From Varroa destructor (lineage: Eukaryota; Arthropoda; Arachnida; Mesostigmata; Varroidae), in contig NW_019211456.1 in assembly GCF_002443255.2 (NCBI RefSeq), positions 14,964,229 through 15,028,228 of the forward strand: a DNA stretch of 64,000 bases, written 5' to 3'. Position 1 is the stretch's first letter, and every line of letters begins with the position of its first letter. Positions 38,124-50,734 of this stretch are shown in pieces. The notes below the pieces were generated by a model. That model was not told the DNA's origin, searched no databases, and saw nothing but the letters and a program-made list of their open reading frames with translations. Both the position numbers and the translations under genes were made by a program.

Positions 38124-41100
38124 TAAACGATTTTTTCAATTACAAACACATTTACACATTACACTAATCTAAGATTCTTTAAGAGCTTCATGATCCAAAC
38201 TTCGGTAAAGCAGTTGAGCTTCATACTCTTCGAGCTAATCAAGTCAACGGAGATCGATAAGTCTGAAAGAAAAAAACACCTTTTTCCGTGTGGTTTTAGA
38301 ACGAAGGCAATTTATAGAATCTATAAGCAGGAATTACGCTGGGTGTCTGGGGCATTATAAATAACTGTTACTGCGTACCTATTAATGTGGGAACTGATAA
38401 ACAGGGTTCAAGTACTCTGCTAAAACCCAGAAAATCAATTAAAATGTCATCAATATGCTAAGTTGCTTATACAGTGTGTGCTGATGAAATTCTAAGGTCG
38501 TGCTTAAGTTTTTTGCGGCCGAGTATTCAAGTTTCTAGCACCTGTGTCGCTTGGCAGCCGCGTTACTGTGACATTTGAGTGCCATCAGAAGCGGTGCAGA
38601 ACTACAGCGGCCTGTTGTCACACTGTTATACCATTATTAGCCTAAAAACTTCAAAGCCTTAATAGAGCTGCCATAATCCTGATGCTTTATATACCCTTGT
38701 CGACACCCTGATACCGCAATAATAGCAAACAATTCACCACATAAGCTCCACATATATTGTAAATATGTTCGTGCAGGTGGTTAGGTGCTAGACAAAGGAT
38801 TGTCAAGCGATGGCCTGGCTGTATTATACGTTTTGCCCACATTTACTCAAAATAATTTTAGTTAAAAATTATTAATATCAAAAATGTATAGATTATTTAA
38901 ATTTTTTTAACTAACGCATACGTATAGCCATCATATAAGTACCACATTATTTTCATCGTCTAAAACCACGCATAAGGACATAAATTGACTAAAACAAATT
39001 CTAGGATTAGAGTGCGTCTTCACCATAATCCAGCTCGAGTTCAACACATCTAAGCACAGTCGATAATCGCGGCATTTTGAAGGCCTTGATACCACGTAAA
39101 CCTTTGCGTTTTTGTCATCCCTGGCCTCGGTGTAAAGATTTTCCTTTACCCTTTACCCAAAAAATGTTACAAGATACAGGTCTAGTTGATTGGGGGGCGT
39201 GTCATGTAGGGACAGGGAAAAGTGGCTGTATAAAACATGATAGATGTTGCCCTCGTCTAAATGGATAATACCAAAGGGGCCTGGCTTAATAATAATGCTC
39301 GGCCTTCCCAAAACCTATATGTACCTCCCATCACTGAACTACAATCTTTCTCGAAAACAATCCTGCCTATTAACTACCGTTGTTTACTGCATTGCGCGCA
39401 TAACAATCAGCTTGTCAAATCAGAGTGAGTTTGTCTATGCACAAAATTCGATTAAATACAGCTTAAAATTGATGGATACATCCTACGTCTAAGGGTCGCT
39501 TTACCTACCACACTGCTACAGCGAACAGTTCTAAAACGGAGTCTTGATATGAACTGATTTCGCCCTGGCTGCGCAATACGTGAGGGACAGCAAAAAACAA
39601 ACTCAAAAATTATTGAACCGTTTCCTCGCTAATTTTTTCCCATCATGGCCACTCTTACCTAAATTTTTTCCGAAAAATCGAACAAGTTTTTTATTTTTTC
39701 ATCCAACTATCCTCTTTCTGTTCATGTTTGAACAACGTGAAAGGAACGTATGAATCCTGACAGTCAGAAATAGATTAACTAATCATAGCCTGGACTAGCG
39801 TTTGCTTGCTTTCCGCAGTCGCTATGGCCTAACCGGTAGACGAAGCATAGGATGAGAGAAATGTCGGTAGAAAAAAGGCGACCTTTGCTTAGCTCACTCA
39901 ATAGGACAGATATTGAACTAACGAATGAACTGTAGGCGCTGCGGAGTGTTGAGCGAGGTCAATTTCAGTTAGAATGTGAAAACTCACAAAGCTCAAGCCG
40001 AATGTGTGGACTTCACATCTGAAATCATAGCAATGCAAAGGTATTCAAATATCGAGAGCACAAAATAGCTTGCCATAGTCTATACGTAATCACACACGTC
40101 CAAGGTCACGCAGACGCATTTGAAGCCTCTACAAGGCTATTTAAGGTTCTGCATATATTCTGACTGCCCTCGGACTAAGTGCGTCATGCCTTAACGCGCC
40201 TTCTCCCAAGGATACATAGATCCTAATCGACAAACTAAGGTGGATTGTCTGTGCCCGCGGTGATATTTAGCTATATTTCATTTCCTAAGAACGCTAATTT
40301 CTCGTATGGGCTTAAGTTTTAAGGAATGAGCTACCCGTAAATCTCCGAATTCATTCCTGAGCATTTTTTACTGTCCTATTTATGTCCTACCAATTAACTG
40401 CGTAAAAACTGCGTCTAAGATGTGTTTTCTGCAATGTAACCTGACTTGCAACTCTAACCCCTTGATAGTGCCAACAGTAGAGACCCAGCGCAGCTACCCA
40501 AACATTACTAATCTCCTTAGGGTGAGCCATATCACTGTAACTTAAAAAACTCAAGGGCCGGTAATTTTTAACGCCTCAAAATGATACACCTAAATATCAA
40601 CCAGTTGAAGCTGCAAAGGTAGTCGCCGTCTATTTAACGCAACAGCAATCGTGTAATACCATTGTTATCCAATGCTGCGCTAAAATCTCGCGTCCTCTAT
40701 AAAGTGAATATATTATGAACACAAGAATATTTATCTAGCTAATTTCAATTATCTCTTTGATTACTATTACATTGGATTTCCCAGTGCTGGTGCCACACAG
40801 CTTTTCCTATAACAGACTTTCGGCATAATGCCATAGCCATAGTGACACTGAAATAGGCGATAACGTTTTTCTTATTAATTATATCTTTAATATTTGTTGT
40901 TATAGGCTCATGGGCCAGTTTTGTGGGAGCAAAACAAAGCTCCCCACACAATTAGAACAGCCTCATAACCGCTAATAAATCTTGTTACTAATAGTGTTCA
41001 TACAAAATACCAGCAAAATATTGCGTAGATATTTAGATAATTAACAGCTTCAGCGGGCTTACGCTTTTAGCCGACTAAATTCATTGCATCGTTGTTTATG

Positions 41101-42315
41101 CAAAGTTGACAGTGTCCGAAGTCTCATAACGGTTCGAAGACACATGCATACGGCTCAACGACGGTATTCGTGAGAGCTCCTGGCACTATCGTCGTGCTGA
41201 AGCCCTATTTCAAATCTAAATTTTAGATCGACCGCCACTGGGATGCCGAACAACTACCCCTTATACGTACAGACAAGAAAACACTGACAGCCTGTACTCG
41301 GTCTCTTTGTTTAATTGATGGTCCCATTACATCTGCGGGCGAAAAATACGCCAGTCTAAAAATAAATCGGCTACACAAAGAATAGTACCATTGGTGCTGC
41401 TATTTAACCGGTCCAAACTGAAACGACGCCCGGCTTGGCACTCTGCAAATACAGCGCCTACTCGAATGAGGAAATTTTGTGCAAAAGATGCTCGCGAAAA
41501 TATTTACCGCGAAGAAGGTGTTTTTTTACGTCAGGCTACCAGCTGAACAAAACAACACGTACGTGGTACTTTGGTCCAACAAAAATGGTTCTCTTCTCAT
41601 GTTTAGAGCAAGACGTGACTAGATATTTATATTAGGTAGTTCTATCTGATGTAAGTGTATCAATGGGAAGCGTCTAAATAAACCGGGCCAATATCACCTC
41701 TCGATCGGATCAGTCTAGACCACGGACGTCAAGCGTGGTCAAGCCATGACGGCCGATGTTGTATGGGTATTTGATGTGTCTGTGAATATACGATGGCAAT
41801 GGAAGCATTCCGCAAACAGCTACATTGACAGACAATGTTCCACTTCAGCCTAGATGTTCCCGGTGACATTGCCCTTTAGAGTGCAGCGTAGAGCATTGTG
41901 ACATGGGAGACGTGCTTAGCTGCGAGAATCAAGCCCTACCGACCGGATCAGCTTCGAGTACGCGGTGAGGAGACTCGAATAGCTGAACACGATCGTTGGA
42001 GGCAGCAAGTCAACGCTGACAGATAAATGCAATAAGACAAAAGATCTGCATATATCTCGTTTCTTAATTATTTTCTGTTGTGAATGTTGTGGAGAAATAC
42101 CGCGACTAATTCAACTTTTGCTTTTTTGCCAGCTGACAAATGCATGCTTGACACCTTAGACCTAAGGGCGATCATCCTTTTTCATTCCTGCACTTCTATA
42201 GCATTGACGAGGTTATAATCAGTGTTCCCTTTTGTAGTGGTAAACCAGTCAGTTATTGCGTATTCGCGCACATATTGAAAAATGCCTACATCCGAAAGGG
42301 GGCAGAGAGCGTATG

Positions 42316-42370
42316 AAATAACTGATTTCATAAATAACTGAAGAAATAACTGAAATAACTGAAGAGTAAC
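42316..42370. repeat. Small tandem repeat of an AAATAACTGA-like unit
   Basis: Four to five imperfect copies of AAATAACTGA/AACTGAAG in a row. Confidence 0.8.
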
Positions 42371-44717
42371 CTTCATCTGATCACATTTCGAACACGGTAA
42401 ATTTCAACAAATATCGATCTGCGAAAAACAACAGTAAATAGCATTCATCTGGACCCTTCGTGTTTTAGCTAGTTAGATGTGTTTGGTAAAGATTAGGCAG
42501 CGGCAAAACTCATATATATAACTACTAACTATGAGGCGCCACAGTGCTGAAGAAAGATTTGTTAAATAAATCTAATACGTAAAGTTAGTCAGCTAGTTTT
42601 CTATTCGTGACACGTTCTAATAGGTCTATATAGATACTTATTTGAGCCCTATTTAATAATGTAGTAGTTTCAGTCGCAAACATCGTTGCAAGTAGGTCCT
42701 CACGTTCCCTAATGGTTTCTTCCCTATTGGTTTCCCGAATGTACACGTAGTTGCAAATTATTAGTAAACGGTCGGGCTAGCGGGAGGTTAACCGCTACAG
42801 TACCCGATGAGAAACCCAACCAGATTCGGTTCCGAAAATCCCCCACTGGAGCGCCTTACTCTCCGGGCTAAAACAGGAGGTGTTAGAGCCCCAGGGCCGC
42901 CGAAGGTTTGGTCACTGTTGGCTTCCTGCTCTTTCTCATTTGTTTCCTCGTCTGTACTTGAATCTCGCCCTCTTCAGTGTGAGCTCAAAACCGCACGTTC
43001 AATGGCTCTCAAGCGTGCCCTATAGTCTGCTCTGTGTTAGGCACTTCTGCCCACTGTCCTCAATTCTATGATCGGATCTCTCTCTTGCTTATCGTATCGT
43101 AGGCGCGTGGCTACAATAATACGCGAGGCGAATACCTGCATTAGCTGAAATCAAAGGACAAACCACAGTGCAACAAAATTTCCTGAAATTTGTAGCACGA
43201 ATATAGCGACATGCTTTATGCTCTGGGCGTTTTTATTGCCGCTGCAATTTCAGAGTTCGAAAGCCTGGCATGGAAAGGCCAGATGGACTACGATGGACTG
43301 GTAAATGCAATACAGTTTCATATTATGTTATGATCCAGGTAGCCATCATGTTTCTGCGTAGTCCTGCTGAGTCTAACGTTGTTTTTCGCGTTGGTCGTCG
43401 CACCGTACGCGGTGCTATACTGTGCCACTCCTACATCGTTCTGGCTTGCCCCTTGCCCTTTTAGGCCCGCAAACGCCTCTTTGCCTTTGGTCTGCTTCGG
43501 AAAACAGACACGCACGGTGCCTACCTACCTTTTAGGCCGCAAGTCCTTCGATTACCCTCCACCACGTTGCTCTTTCTCTTTTTTGGGTAGCAACGACCAG
43601 TAGGCAACGAGCAGCAGAACAACTACACCCTCAAAAGTTACTAACAGCTGCAGTCCGCGAATGCCTTCGTTCATCCCCATTCCATAACTGCTTTTGTAGA
43701 CGGCGACCACGATGGTGGCAAAGCCGGCGGTCGCACGACACTCTTACCCTCTCTTTAGCAGAGTTCCTTCCGCTACCTCTTAGTCCGGCCCTCCATGCCC
43801 CTTTACTTAATCCCTAGCTTAACCCCTCGTCGGAAAGTGTGGGCGGTCTGGCAAGCGTCTGCAAAAGGGCGCGCTGTTTGGCCGCAATATGGGTCTACGT
43901 AGATACGTACATAGACAAGCATGTACGAACGGACAGACACAGTACAAGACGACCTCATACACCGCACACGTACTATAACTCAGCCTGACGATGAATAGAC
44001 TATGCAGAATAGCATATACAGGCCATGCCGCATCCTTGCATACATAGATAGGAGAAATCAGCGCACCATTATGATCCGTCGAGCGGTCATCTTAGCTTGC
44101 TTTAACAGACATTGTCACACCGTCCTGACCTGGCAATTTTTCTGTGCCTGGGCGACGAAAAACAAGGTTACGCTTCCGACATGACCATCGTCATCATCAA
44201 CATGTCCTGCTTATGATTACTGCACGAGTTGCTTAAGTTCGAAAAAGTTACAGAACGCTGAGCAGGTGGCCGGTTTGGCTTTTTTTTTTCTAAGACTACG
44301 TTGGAGATCATCGAACGGCGAATGAAGTCACGGAAGAGAACAAACAGCGTAAGAGACGATGAGGTACAATAATGATATGGAAGTGTAATTGGACCGCAAT
44401 AATCGATAGCAAATACCATTAGTAGCATTTTTTTAATCATATCATGTCTTCTGGCGAGGCTTCGTTGACACTACGTCCCCGAAACGTTTTGACTGCGAGT
44501 ACAATTTTGGACACAAATAAAAGCATGCAGGTACGCGTTCCATCTTCTCCACATTTAACGTGACATCATCGAAGCTTTACGGCTTGTGAAGTTAAGGCAA
44601 CAAGATTAACATAGGTCTCTCGCAATTATTGAATTTATAGCCAAAGCTTTTCGTTAACAAAGATAAACCGAGCAGTGTGCAGACGTTATCGTTTTCACAC
44701 TTCAATGCACTGGATTA

Positions 44718-44969
44718 TTGGTTAAAGCGCTTAACATAGACTTTTCCGTCGATGTTACATATAACGTGGACGGAAAAGTCTATTCTAAAAAGCTTTCGGA
44801 AAGTTATACGAATGGACGCATCCAAATGCAGACGCCATACTTGTATCGCCTTAAAGCTAATACGCCATATTTTGAAACACCCAGAGCGCGAGATTTCATC
44901 CCCTCAAAGCCTGATACTCAGTTCCGGTCCACTAATAATTATGAACGATGTGTAGCAAACAGTCATTGA
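44718..44969 (+). other. Coding-like ORF of unknown origin
   Basis: An 83-residue frame ending at a TGA at 44967-44969, with the frame open further upstream to a stop about 55 bases before 44718. There is no ATG at 44718 (the codon is TTG), and an acceptor-like AACATAG| precedes 44740. The peptide (for example NIDFSVDVTYNVDGKVYSKK) has protein-like composition with alternating beta-strand character, and includes TPYFETPRARDFIPSKP. I recognise no family. It could be an exon, a fossil insertion or chance. Confidence 0.2.
44736..44783. repeat. 48-bp near-perfect palindrome (15-bp perfect outer arms)
   Basis: Outer arms 44736-44750 and 44769-44783 are exact reverse complements (core GACTTTTCCGTC/GACGGAAAAGTC). 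After one mismatch, pairing resumes for six further positions (one of them G.T) through GTTA/TAAC to a central CATA. It would form an extended hairpin or cruciform. It lies inside the coding-like ORF that ends at 44969. Confidence 0.9.
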
Positions 44970-46038
44970 ATTGGGAATTAACTTCACTCAGCTACCGACC
45001 GGCGATAATATAGAAATCAAATATCGATACAAATCCATTAGATGTCAATAGCACTGACATTTTGATATCAGCGATAGAGGGCGGGAGCTTGAGAAGGGTC
45101 AGCAAATTCGCGTTTCCGTTGTGTTGTGTTGTTTGTTTTTTTTTGTATTTGTATTGTGTATGAAGAAACTGTTTTGACTTCGCTAGCCTACAATGAACAA
45201 GCCGACTAAGTAAATGAATGTCTCGAAATTCGTATATGGCACTGGCATCAAGCATCGCTTAGCTAATACGTCTTTCCACGATAGTGATGCGCGCTATAGA
45301 TATCTATCTAACGCATCTGCCACGTGTGCGACCTATCCGACAAGTGGTTCAATTGTTCATTCTAGATTATTTGACATCTACGTACGCTTATTAAGAGTCG
45401 ATCCGCTCGAATCTAACTGTGAAGGTCGGCCGGAGGCCAAAACGTGGAATCAGAGATCAGCTTGAGCCTTTTATCGTCCAATATTAAAACTTTATAGCTA
45501 CGGGCATAAGCTTAGAAATACAGCTACGGAATTTGTTAGATCTCATATTATTTTAGCGCTACCTCGTAGCGATCTGATAGTGCGCGCTCGATAAATATAC
45601 TACTTAACAGAAGTAGTATATAAAACTCAACAGGAGTTTCAAGCATCGTTACACTTAGTAACTCAAACAAAATACCACGGAGTCCAGTATATCATACTTG
45701 TGCTTCGCTACTAACGCGTGGTGTAAAAAGTATATAACGTACAATCAAGCGGCGACATAATAAACCGCCTACTATTTTCGTTTCTTCATCTACGTTAAAG
45801 CAGCAATGCTACGATGGGCACGTGTGCGTGTGTGTTCCCGTAAGCGTCTATTTCATTTATGCTCACTTTGGGTGTCTGTTATCCGTCATGTTGCCTACGC
45901 CCTTTTGGCGATAACCGGCAAACAAAACCAGTCCTTTTGAAAACATCGTCTAGAGAGGCAGCCAACTGTTGCAAACGTCTCCCTTCTCTGGTACCAGCAT
46001 TACATACAGCGGTATTAACAACGTACCCGTTATGGTGA

Positions 46039-46233
46039 TTCTGCCAGCGTATCAGTCTCTCCATATCGCCTACCAGATACGTGGACATCCGGAAGGCTTT
46101 TGACACAGTGAAAAAGCAAGATGTTAGCCAGATTTATCGTAGTGGGTCAACCGATAGGTCGCCCAGACATCGCCATCAGCAAAAACAATTTTCAGCCACA
46201 AACAACAACTTTGCCGAAAAAATATTCCATTAA
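46039..46233 (+). pseudogene. Fragment of a non-LTR retrotransposon reverse transcriptase (motif A region)
   Basis: A 64-codon frame containing VDIRKAFDTVKKQDV. The segment DIRKAFDTV (46084-46110) fits reverse-transcriptase motif A as found in LINE elements (D-x-x-KAFD-x-V), where both aspartates are diagnostic and the first is catalytic. Upstream the frame is closed by TGA at 46036 and downstream by TAA at 46231. I found no clear upstream RT motifs or the later Y-x-DD box, so this is at most a short decayed remnant. Confidence is limited because the call rests on a single motif. Confidence 0.4.
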
Positions 46234-48522
46234 GTACATACTTAGATGCGTCTCCGTCCGTCCGTCTTCGCGCGGATGTGTTCTCAATTAAAGCCATCCA
46301 CCATATGGCAATAATAAATAACGGAGTAGATATAAATGTGCTGTGCCGCAAAAAGACACATACAGACAAACACATAGGTGTTCGTGATGTTTTGTACCGT
46401 CAGAAACCGATAAACCAAAAAGTCTGTTTGTGCATGCATACGTCATTGATTGATTGTTTCTGCAAAGAACATTGCATAACAGGTGCGTGTGTGTAGGTCA
46501 AAAAGTGGTGTCGAATAAAAAAAAAACTACCAAAATTCGATTTTTTAAGTTTAAACTTACGACACGAATGTTTTTACGCAGTAGGCAATCTTAACAATTC
46601 GTAATGATGAGGCTCGTATTTAATACGAAAATAATCTTCAATTTGCTACTACATGGTGCTAAGCCGACCGCAGACAGCCCGATTTGCGAGACAAACTGCC
46701 ATATCTAAAACCTAAACGATGCACTAGTCGATTACGCAGCAAAAGCTATCTCATTTTCCCAAGTTTTTTCTAATCTCCAAAAGTTCCATCAGGATGCCGT
46801 TTCTGAGACGCAAGCTTTTTAGGTTTATCTGGATGTTTGTCCACGCAGCACAGCTAAGCGACCTGCTCTATGAGGATAGGTGGAATCGAATTTAAGGCTT
46901 GCGGCGCCGTGTCTCTAAAAATAATAGATATCAATGTGTACCAATGATATAGCAGATAATTGATTACGGTTTCCTATTGAGTGCCGGACTTCCTAAAACT
47001 AAACAATCGTCTCGAATAGTCGTACCTCCGTTCCTCAGGTTCTCGCCTAATTCAGAGCTTTCTCGAATTATTGTTTGCGCGTCATGGCTTATGGACATCG
47101 GCGAGCAACTTACTTTCAAAATGTCCATATATATGAAGTTTATCATAATACAAAGCGTAATCATACTAGAGATACTTCATTCTAGATACGGACTTCAAAA
47201 CAGTATTTTAGCTTTGTAGGGGCGGCAGTTTTCTGTAGTACGATGCTTGTTGCTGATTTTACTGTGCAGTATTAGTAACACCATTGAAATACATTAGAAT
47301 AATTATTTATAATAAGTAATCAAGTCCGTGGGCATACACCGTATTCTAGGAGCGTACAAGGAAGAAACCGGGTAGGTGAATAATAGAGGAAGCTATGATG
47401 ACTCAATTATTGTTCACCGACTTCCGTGCGGATATATAGGGCTGGCAAATCAAGCAAAGCACACAAACTAGACGGAGCATGACGCGTCGCAGCGGAAACG
47501 ACCAAATTGTCGTTTCGCTCTATATCCACGTGTAGAATTAGGAAAGAAGAACAGCTGCGTCGTACCCATCTACTGGTTACCATTATCTATTCTCTATGAA
47601 AAATGGGTTTGTGTCTGCGTTTACAGAACTTCGCAAACGGGCCGGGTCGCTTACATTCACGGCTGCTGGCCCCCGTCGAACACCGAAATGGCGACGTCCT
47701 CGAGCACCAGCGTCGGTGATGAGAATTCTTCAGAAGATTTAACAACCGCAGCAGCGACAATAGCCAATATCAACGCTGCTTGGCCAAATCACGGATCAGA
47801 CTGGTACTTACGCGAGCAACAACAGTTCTAGTGGCGCTAACACTATGTAGAAGAACGACTGACTCCCAGGCAGTCAGTGAATCGCACCGCTGTCTCGAGT
47901 CCGATCCACGGAAGCATCAGCGGTGAACCATCTCAGTCAAGCAAACAGCCAAAGAGGCAACCGTCGGATAAAACTAAAAAAAAAAGAAAAAAATTCAGAC
48001 GATCCGACAACACCAGCCATCACAGAGGCAGCAGCCGACCAAATCTAACAACAAAGGAACGCGAGCAGAACGAGGGTGGAACAAGCCACACCTGCATAAT
48101 CAGCACTACGAAGACGACGCCGAAGCTTCTGTCTCTTCGTCGTATAACCGTAATGCGCTTTTCGAGTAGCTTTTCCCTCTTGGCAACAGCTTCTGCTTTC
48201 TTTCGGCATCACTATGCAACCGCTGACCCTGAACACTCTAATAGCAGTTAACGCGGTAGAATGCACCAGCGTTGCCACTTGTAGATTTTAGGCCCGCTCT
48301 TCCAATTACGAGTCTTCATCCCCGCCCCCACTCCACCCTTCATTGGTGCATACAACACATGATGACAGACACAGCAACGAGCAACGAGCAACTCACTAGC
48401 TTAGCTATTCTGGCTTACTATTTTTATGGTATGATTATACGAAGTTTTTACTATTGTAAAATAGCGAAAACGTTACACACGATCAGAATGCGCGTGTGCG
48501 GTTGAACGCAAAAAAACGTGTC

Positions 48523-48561
<39 letters not shown>

Positions 48562-48563
48562 CT
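48523..48563. repeat. (CTG)n trinucleotide microsatellite
   Basis: About 13 units with one TTG interruption, the longest CTG tract in the window. Confidence 0.95.
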
Positions 48564-49896
48564 TTAGTGTACTTTGCGATAAAAACAAGCGTCAAACAGT
48601 GGATGTCGAAACACTTAGTAGTCCTGCTGGGCTCTTGCTTTTTGAAGACAGCAGAAAAAAAGAGACATTGTTAGCGTTGGCAACTTGAGCGCGTTCTATG
48701 CTATCTTTCTGGCTAGTTATGACTTATTCATAAATTCATAGATTTTCTCCTGAAATTTTCCTATGTGAAGTACGGACAAGACAGATAAATTAGGCAATAT
48801 CTCTTTGATCTAGATTTCCTTATTATGGATATATTAAATAGAAAACACTTGTCAGTAGCGTACGTGTTTTCTTGATATGATTTCTTGATTTTCTTCAATA
48901 CGGTCTTCAATTTGAGCCTCTGTATAAATTACATAATGAAGTTTATAAATCGCAGTTCTTAATCTGCGCTCTTGCAGAACACCATGAATCGCTTGGCACC
49001 TATTTTCGGTCATGAACGTACGTCAGCAAAGGAAGATTTAGCCTAATGTGGAGGTTAACACCGGTTTTAGAATCATACTCTACCGACAGGGGCGCCAAGC
49101 CAGTTTCGGAAGCGGGACAATGGCCGCTATAGTATGGACACACGCAAAGCTTGTCACCTCTCTTTGACAGATTTAAAACTTCGATTACCGCAGGAGTATG
49201 TTTCAAGCATATTACTAAATATAGAAATGTTTCGAATTGCACGTCCGAAACCGCCATCGGACGTTAATTACACACTTGCAACGATACGACCATTGCAACG
49301 AACCCCAATATGGTAATGCACACACAACTGCTATCACTGACCGCCTCACCTGCTCGTCACGTCTATGCAGCAAACAACGCAGTACGTTGATGGCGTTTAC
49401 GGGAACTAAAATCATCACAAGCTTGTCAATATCAAAAAATTCCCTAATAAGTAATACTTCCTAGCGAAACAGATGGATGTTATTGAACATTGACTACATT
49501 TTCAGTTGTTGACTCTAGTCTCAAACCTATAAGAGAAGATTAATACAGCGTCGAATTTCGCGCACGAATTTAAATATCGTAATATGAAGCTTCAGCTTAG
49601 CAATAATGGATAAAATGCGCTAAATCAATCATTATGACAAAATAAGGTCCGTAACTTTTTTTAACAGTTCTGCTATGGTATAAAATAAGAAGCTAAGAAA
49701 GGTCCCATTCAAAGCTGACCCGTACGTGGAGTATTCCGTCTCTACTTTTCTTTCAAAACCAACATTCTAGCCACTGTTTCACTTTATCCTTAAAAGTATC
49801 GCTTCATTAAAGGGAATGATTGTTTAAAGTTCAAATAGCGTACACTTGAACACAGCACTCTTGGGTGACCGACGCTCCATAAGAAACTGCTAGCGG

Positions 49897-50338
49897 TTGA
49901 TAGACATTTTTACCAATATGTATACTGACCTTGTCATCTTCAAAGCACAGCTTAAAGCTTGCTATTCATGCGAGTGCGAAACATCTTTGATCCAGCTCAA
50001 ATTTAACATCGAATTCATATTCAACAACGGAGGGTACCAAAGAGAGATCTACTATGAAACATCATCAAAACGTCAAATTTATGAATTGTCATATATCGGG
50101 ACATATCCTGGAAATATAACAGCCGTATATACTCTAAACCAATTCCGTCGAGTTCATGGAACCGCTAGACATGGTTTGCTTTAGAAATTCTTCAGATGAA
50201 TTTACAATTCAAAATCAAACATTTGTTGCTGATGCTCATATCCGAAATGGACCTACTGTGTTAATTCTTTCCTATATCTGCCCTTCTATTGCACAATTTG
50301 AATTCTTCAACAACAACAACTTCAACAAATTCAGGTAA
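49897..50338 (+). pseudogene. Frameshifted coding-like sequence of unknown family, plus-strand member of a convergent pair
   Basis: Two overlapping frames look like one broken protein. The first (49897-50184) carries LIQLKFNIEFIFNNGGYQRE and reads naturally to about 50145. The second picks up one base later, from about 50147 (FMEPLDMVCFRNSSDEF, then FVADAHIRNGPTVLILSYIC), and ends with TAA at 50336-50338. The switch lies at a TTCC, so a one-base change separates the frames. Codon choice and residue composition look protein-like on both sides and poor outside. An acceptor-like TCTTCAAAG precedes about 49945 and a donor-like TTCAG|GTAATT coincides with the end. I recognise no family. It may be a decayed insertion of cellular or viral origin. 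Confidence 0.33.
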
Positions 50339-50344
50339 TTTTTC

Positions 50345-50734
50345 TCAGGTAATGTGATAGTTTTCTGTCGAAACGCGCGATCCGGCAAATATCGTACCGT
50401 AATACTTCGACCTTAAGTAACGTTTCTGCCCATTTTTATTGCATATATTTCTTTTTTTAGTCATTTCCCAGGTATAAGAACGGTCAAAAGACCAGCGCTG
50501 ACCAGGTTTTTGGTAAACCCATTTTTCGCAAATATCTCTCAGCATCGCATTATTAGCAAGACCAGTTGGCAATTGCTCCCAGTTTAATAGACCTGTTCCA
50601 GTGCGACCCAGGAAGTAGTTATAGAGGAGTTGTACGTCTACCTGGTTATTGCCAGCCCGAAATAGAAACTGTCCATTAAAGCTCTGAAGAGAAGGGAAAA
50701 GTACTTCATAGTAGAAAGAAAATAGCACGCACAA
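50345..50734 (-). other. Coding-like ORF of unknown family, minus-strand member of a convergent pair
   Basis: A 129-codon frame ending with TGA at 50347-50345, only six bases from the stop of the plus-strand ORF. The frame stays open upstream of 50734 (where the codon is TTG, not ATG) to about 50761. A strong acceptor-like stretch (CTTTTCCCTTCTCTTCAG|) ends near 50688 and would start the peptide SFNGQFLFRAGNNQVDVQ. Further on it reads LLNWEQLPTG, LRDICEKWVYQKPGQRWSF and RSYTWEM, all with natural composition, and it is rich in Trp/Tyr. I cannot assign it. It could be a terminal exon, a fossil viral gene or part of a mobile element. Confidence 0.33.

Larger units (their letters stand above)
24861..44717. 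other. Intergenic region, no gene recognised
   Basis: About 20 kb of AT-rich sequence. Visible structure: (AT)n at 26141-26201 and 30208-30235, a CAG/CGG tract at 30391-30420, short perfect hairpins at 26762-26792 and 38087-38123, and a decamer minisatellite near 42316-42370. All open frames are short and without motifs. The 25.3-26.1 kb stretch has the look of decayed mobile DNA, but I could not confirm any transposase motif. Confidence 0.45.
44970..49896. other. Intergenic region between coding-like fragments
   Basis: Apart from the reverse-transcriptase motif at 46.1 kb this stretch holds no recognisable gene. A short frame at 47688-47831 begins with a good Kozak context (CCGAAATGGCG) and encodes 47 Ser/Thr/Ala-rich residues. 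It is followed at 47.9-48.1 kb by a frame with a Lys-rich run and no ATG near its 5' end. A (CTG)n tract sits at 48523-48563. Confidence 0.4.
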
